Of a DNA stretch of 64,000 bases, positions 59,502 to 64,000 are shown piece after piece. Numbering within the stretch: position 1 is the first letter of the stretch; each line of letters begins with the position of its first letter. Made by a program: the position numbers and the translations under genes. This stretch comes from Owenia fusiformis (taxonomy: Eukaryota > Annelida > Polychaeta > Sabellida > Oweniidae): assembly GCA_903813345.2 (NCBI GenBank), contig CAIIXF020000010.1, forward strand, positions 30,066,828-30,130,827, read 5' to 3'. The notes under the pieces are model-generated. The model saw nothing but the letters and a program-made list of their open reading frames with translations. It did no database searches and had not been told where the DNA came from.

Positions 59502-60207
59502 CTGAATATGATGAAATAGAAATATGGCATTTACAAAATCTCACAACATGATAAACTAGATGCAATTACAAAATAAAATTTACTTTATATGTTTATTCCA
59601 CTCTGCACGCTGGTTAAAATGTTGTTTTTTACAATGGCCTTCAGGACTGTCAATAGATGGCGAAATATTCAGTGGGCTTAATAGCATACTTGAACATGTA
59701 AAAATCGCTCCAAACATCTCCCAAGATAAATGTGATTGAAAATATCCAGAAACTTTTGATTTTGAATCTTGAAACATATTTGTAAATAATAATTAAGTAA
59801 AATATGATATTTATTTGATATGTGTAGTGAATTTGAAGTTTTAAAACAGCAATATTTACACACAAACCAATGGGCCAGATGTGAGGAAAAGCCTTGTAGT
59901 TAACTGCCATCTATACGAGTCCTGGCTCCGAACTTTTATTTCAGCTAAGTGTATTAACTTTTGCGAGGGAGTTAGTTAGTATTTTAGAGATATCAGGAGA
60001 CTAATGTGAGGAATCATAATCCTAGAGTTCACCTTAACAGGGGAAATAATGCTCATTGTCCCCAGGGCCCCTCCCGACTAGTGCTTACTGAATGAAATGA
60101 ATATATGAAAATTACAAGTAATGAAAAAGAACAATCTAATTAAAAGTTCAGCTAAAAGAGATTACAAAAAAACTCCAAATCAAAATTGTTACTGCAAGCA
60201 TACATAC
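59502..60207. other. ATR intron, no other feature
   Basis: 706 bp of AT-rich sequence without repeats of note. Several short minus-strand frames overlap here without splice or family support. Confidence 0.6.
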
Positions 60208-60307
60208 CTTAGCCCAGAACCATTTAGCTCTTTCAACAAACAGCTCTGGAAGATGGTAGGATGATCCATTCAACAGGAAACTGAAGGCTGTCTGAAGGTG
60301 GCCCACC
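60208..60307 (-). CDS. ATR: ATR exon, FAT domain (ERAKWFWAK)
   Basis: 100 nt between TATTACAG and GTATGT. Encodes VGHLQTAFSFLLNGSSYHLP and ELFVERAKWFWAK. The acceptor plus GGTGGGCC happens to resemble a mariner end but is exon sequence. Confidence 0.95.
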
Positions 60308-60471
60308 CTGTAATATAAAAACATTAAATGAAACCGATATAAGTCTTCCTTAAATTGTCCATCTACTCGTGATGAGTTCACTCTATATCTCTTAAAAATC
60401 TGAGTTAAGTGTCTGATTTTCTTACATTTCTATACAATTTCTATATATATATATAAATTATGTTATCTTAC

Positions 60472-60605
60472 TTTCTAGCAACTTTCGCGCTCCTCAGCCA
60501 GCTTTTGCCGATCTCTGTATGAAGATCGACATCAGTGTTGCCCTCTGCCAGACTAAATAACGTTCTCCTGAGGTTTAATATTGGTTCTTTCATTCTGAAT
60601 GAGGC
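60472..60605 (-). CDS. ATR: ATR exon, FAT domain
   Basis: 134 nt between CATGTAG and GTAAGA. Encodes FRMKEPILNLRRTLFSLAEG and IGKSWLRSAKVAR, matching the KEPIL-LRRxLL...xCWLxSARVARK pattern. Confidence 0.95.
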
Positions 60606-60856
60606 CTACATGGATAAGACATTGTATTGTTAAAACATGGCATAAACATGCAAAATGTCACCACCTGCCATTTGTTAGAGACTACATTACAATATGTCCC
60701 CCTTTTGGTGGTGACATAAAAATGGGTAAAGCATAAGCAAAGATCTTAAGTTCAATACTGTGGTAAAAACAATAAATCAAAACAGAGCTGAAAATACTAG
60801 AATAAATGTGAGGAAATAAATTACTGTATATCATATAAAAGATGGGAGTAGCATAC

Positions 60857-60986
60857 CTGTGTCAAAGAAAGCCTAGAATCCCAGAGTTCAATTAGCTTAG
60901 CGAGTCCGCTGCGTTCCTGTGGCCCTCTAGTGGGGAAATGTAGCAGCTCACGCACCCCCTGCTCTAACTCATTAAGCATGTGAAGC
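60857..60986 (-). CDS. ATR: ATR exon, FAT domain
   Basis: 130 nt between GGCTTGTAG and GTATGC. Encodes LHMLNELEQGVRELLHFPTR and KLIELWDSRLSLTQ, the LHMLxELE segment of ATR. Confidence 0.95.
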
Positions 60987-61126
60987 CTACAAGCCAGAAA
61001 AAATAATAAATGTGAGATATCATGAATGTTATATCAATTCTGATGTAGCAAGGAATAACATAAATGCTATCTCGTATAATGTGGATGAAGATACTGTATT
61101 AGATAATTTATACAATGTTCATCTCA

Positions 61127-61303
61127 CAGGCCCGTAGCCTGGATTTGCCAAGGGTGGTTTTCAAAAATTTCCAGGGGGGTTCACATTTGACAATTTTGGC
61201 CAAAATATGGCTAAAATCACTTGAGAAGTGCTCAAAATGGTGAAAAACTGCATGATTTTAAAAGAATTTTTGGCCCTGCGACCCCCCCCTGGCTACGGGC
61301 GTG
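61127..61303. mobile_element. MITE, 177 bp, TCTCA duplication
   Basis: The ends CAGGCCCGTAGCC and GGCTACGGGCGTG are inverted, with a run of C/G inside each end. TCTCA lies directly on both sides (61122-61126 and 61304-61308). A related end fragment is at 42418-42440. It lies in an ATR intron. Confidence 0.75.
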
Positions 61304-61369
61304 TCTCATAATGTAGAACCTTGTTAAAAGAGGTGTTCTCTAAAAATTAGTGAACAATTACCCACTATA

Positions 61370-61535
61370 TAAATATATAGTAGAACATGTGCATATTGAA
61401 TGTCTCAAACTACTGTTCCACTTATGAAGGTGTTCCACTTACAAAAGTGTTCCACTTATGAAGGTGTTCCACTTACACAATTGTTCCACTAATGAAGGTG
61501 TTCCACTTTACAAGTTTTACTATATATAAACCTAT
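61370..61535. repeat. GTTCCACTT repeat / MITE-like copy
   Basis: Runs from TATAGTAGAACATGTGC to GTTTTACTATATA with inverted ends. Inside are four diverged copies of ATGAAGGTGTTCCACTTACA. Confidence 0.7.
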
Positions 61536-61664
61536 TTCCTAACATATACACAACATATAACCTCACAATTATTTATTAAAAAAAATTAATCTTTCAAAAA
61601 ATAAATTTGGCATTACCTCACAATCGGATGAAAAATCAAAACACCTCACAATAGATATACCTAC

Positions 61665-61780
61665 CTCACAATATATTCATATCCTCTCTGATAGGAACCC
61701 TTCTCCATACTAGCAGCCGATAAGGGCCCCATAAGCTCACTGCGAACAATCTGCAACTGCTGAAGAAAGCCCTCTTCATC
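61665..61780 (-). CDS. ATR: ATR exon, FAT domain (GSYQRGYEYIVR)
   Basis: 116 nt between TTTATTCAG and GTAGGT. Encodes LQQLQIVRSELMGPLSAASM and EKGSYQRGYEYIV. The phrase GSYQRGYEYIVRLHML is nearly invariant in ATR. Confidence 0.97.
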
Positions 61781-61923
61781 CTGAATAAAACAATATTTTT
61801 TCAATATAGTGAATGTGACACAGATAGCATGCATTAATGTGGAATCTCACCACCTGCCATTTGTTACAGATGCTATAATGCTGACCACCGACCACAAAAC
61901 AGTATAGTATAACATTTTCTCAC

Positions 61924-61986
61924 CCTATCCTTTGCTAACATAAGTGTGTTGCCAATGCCAACAGCCCAAGTTCTCTTCCCTCTTTC
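61924..61986 (-). CDS. ATR: ATR exon, FAT domain
   Basis: 63 nt, phase 0 at both ends, between GTTCAACAG and GTGAGA. Encodes ERGKRTWAVGIGNTLMLAKD plus R, aligned with TTWSVRLGQLLLSAKKRD. Confidence 0.9.
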
Positions 61987-62401
61987 CTGTTGAACAATAA
62001 AATGTTGATATAAATATATAAAAAACTAAAATTAAAAAAAACTTTTAAGTTGACATGTGACACATTGATTTCATCAATATATTTAAAAGTTGGTCTCTGG
62101 AAAGACCAACTTTGCAGATGGATTTAATAAATTATTGTATTATTGCATAATTTGCATTCAGTTTTGAACAAAATACTCATCGGCTAGATGCTTGCATTGA
62201 AGATTGGATCAAATGTGGCTGTTGCATTACAGAATTCTTTCGTCCATTGTTTTCTTATAATTGCATCATTATATACATGGTTACTAGAACTGACTTGGGA
62301 TTTCTTAACTTTACAAAGTTTCTGTCAATGACAATTAACGGGGGAAATACACACAATTAATATGTCTGAATCAAAAATTTGTTTGATTTTTATTAATTTA
62401 C

Positions 62402-62492
62402 TTGATCCAGGTGTGTTCTTAAGTTGTCCCATTGACCTAATTTCCAGGCTGCCTCGACTCGGTATGAGTTCATTGTCCCATGCCATTCTGGT
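62402..62492 (-). CDS. ATR: ATR exon, FAT domain, 5'-most exon seen
   Basis: 91 nt between ATATTTGCAG and GTAAAT. Encodes PEWHGTMNSYRVEAAWKLGQ and WDNLRTHLDQ. YRVEAAWKLxQWD is an ATR signature. No further upstream exon is recognised before the window ends. Confidence 0.96.
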
Positions 62493-64000
62493 CTGCAAAT
62501 ATAAGAACCACTACATGTTAGAACAGAAATTGGATTCATTAAAAAAACTAATAAAAAGTACATCAACATATCTTCTGCTTTTCGAAGAGCTATAGCACCT
62601 GGTGCTCTACTTGTCTTGAAATCAAGTAAAGTAAACAGATTTTCCAATTTTTTTTGATTAACTTGTAACAAGTAGGTATAACAAGAGATCTCAATTATTT
62701 AAATATAGAAAAAACTGCAAAGTCAAAACCTGTTAATATTCAAAACTAATATACTAAATATGTAAATAATTTATTAAGTATAAATAATAGCAAATAGTGC
62801 AGAACTTTTGGATCAACCCTCGTAGTAAGCATCTTACCATTCACTAGCATAAAACTGTATAATAGTAAACATTTGTATGAGAAAAAACAATCGCTATAAT
62901 GCAACTTTTATTGTTCCATGCAGTAGCCTAATCATGTTTTGTCATTACATTGTATATTAGCAAATTGTGTTCTACAAATACACACACGTCATTCTCACTA
63001 ATACAAATATAGAGTATTCAGCTACAGTATATGTAATATAGATATTATATATATATTTGCGTCATAGCTATAAAATGTCATTTCATCAAATAAGGCAAGC
63101 TGAAATAACAAAACCTGGATGTACAGTAAAATTTGTCTAATCAGAACGCCTCTCAAACTAGCTAAGTGTTCAGATTAATAGATGCTCTCATTTCAAGGTT
63201 TTATAAAAATGTGAGTCAATGAGAGAAAATAATTTGGGACAGAGATAAAGTAATTAACATTGAGAGGTGTTCAGATTAGAGAGGTGTTTGGATATATTGG
63301 TTTTACTGTACTACATTTCAAGGTTTTTTAACATGCTAATCTATGCCAGATTAAGAAATCAGACTGAAAAAGTGTTCACATTGAGGGGTGTTCACATTGA
63401 GAGGTGTTCACATTGAGAGGTGTTCACATTGAGAGGCATTCACATTGAAAGGTGTTCACATTGAGAGGCGTTCACATTAACAGGTTTTCAGATTAGAAAG
63501 GTGTTTGGATAAAACAGCAGAGATTTCAACAGAGAAGGGGGTTCCAGAAAGAGGTTTTGAAAAAAGAGGATATTTTAACAGCAGAGGAACTAAGTCAATT
63601 AACAGTCATATGACATCAACCATACTCTGTAAAGTACATCATTAAAATGTTGTCAATGATCTGAATATATCAATCTTTATAAAATAGAAATTACTTATTT
63701 CAACCCTAAAGGTTCTGTATTCTCTAGATGATTTATTCACTTCCTAAGGCGCAGCATGTCTTTAATATTCCCAATTCTCTCAAAGTCACTGAAATCAACG
63801 ACTATGAATACAACAATTAAACCTGTCTATACTCCAAATGGAACTGTTCACATTTCAAGGGTTTTTAAAATGGGTGTCTCTAACAGATCAAAAATGGGAC
63901 CACAAAAAGAGTTCACAATAAGAGGTGTTCAGTTCAGAGAGGTGTTTAGGGATGCAGGTATTACTGTTTAGTATCTCATTAATTACAAACGCTTGATTGT
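62493..64000. other. Start of the next ATR intron, repeat-rich
   Basis: No exon recognised. It holds a TA-flanked MITE at 63124-63308 (CAGTAAAATTTG ... TTTTACTG), a tandem run of GTGTTCACATTGAGAG units at 63370-63480, and a related copy at 63750-63970. All belong to the GTTCCACTT family. The exon upstream of 62492 should lie past the end of the window. Confidence 0.7.

Noticed and set aside
60297-60312. GGCCCACCCTGTAATA, similar to a mariner end
   Set aside because: It is the 5' end and acceptor of a well-supported ATR exon, so the similarity is accidental.

Overview
The window is animal nuclear DNA: AT-rich, intron-bearing genes on both strands, GT-AG introns, and many eukaryotic transposons. 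The conserved genes are an ATR checkpoint kinase, a leucine-rich-repeat protein and an HNK-1-type carbohydrate sulfotransferase family. The expanded intronless sulfotransferases and the density of small inverted-repeat elements suggest a marine invertebrate. A bivalve or other lophotrochozoan is my best guess, but the lineage is inference only.

Layout. 1-2430 is a higher-order minisatellite built on a TTGCACC core. 2702-4806 is a Mutator-like element with 81-bp perfect terminal inverted repeats and a 10-bp target duplication. 5204-5607 is a TA-flanked MITE. 5.9-28.0 kb is a sulfotransferase cluster on the minus strand: three long ORFs (5977-7281, 9590-10879, 21289-22554) and three broken copies. 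A unit of about 6.15 kb is tandemly duplicated almost without change. Its first copy is split by a 5503-bp insertion (13915-19417) with CACTGGCATGTAGCG ends and a 6-bp target duplication. The second copy keeps the empty site. The insertion contains foldback repeats and a LINE with an open reverse transcriptase.

28.0-31.6 kb holds repeats and a 1.0-kb TIR element. A two-exon LRR gene lies at 31646-33438 (+). From 36211 to 62492 (-) run the last 22 exon positions of ATR. Joined, they give 898 residues in one continuous frame, from the FAT domain through kinase and FATC to the stop. The 5' part of the gene lies beyond 64000. The LRR gene and ATR are convergent.

Main discoveries. (1) The ATR exon carrying the ATP-pocket hinge exists twice in tandem (43205-43362 and 41849-42006). 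Both copies are 158 nt, open, in the same phase and have good splice sites. Including both or neither gives an early stop, so they look like mutually exclusive exons giving two ATR kinase isoforms. (2) The exon just before the kinase N-lobe sits in a nine-copy array of a 122-bp unit, every copy open and 30 codons long. (3) Tiny 62-86 bp elements with TACCCT...AGGGTA ends make perfect 9-bp target duplications. (4) The 5.5-kb insertion has a fossil-free empty site in its sister duplicate.
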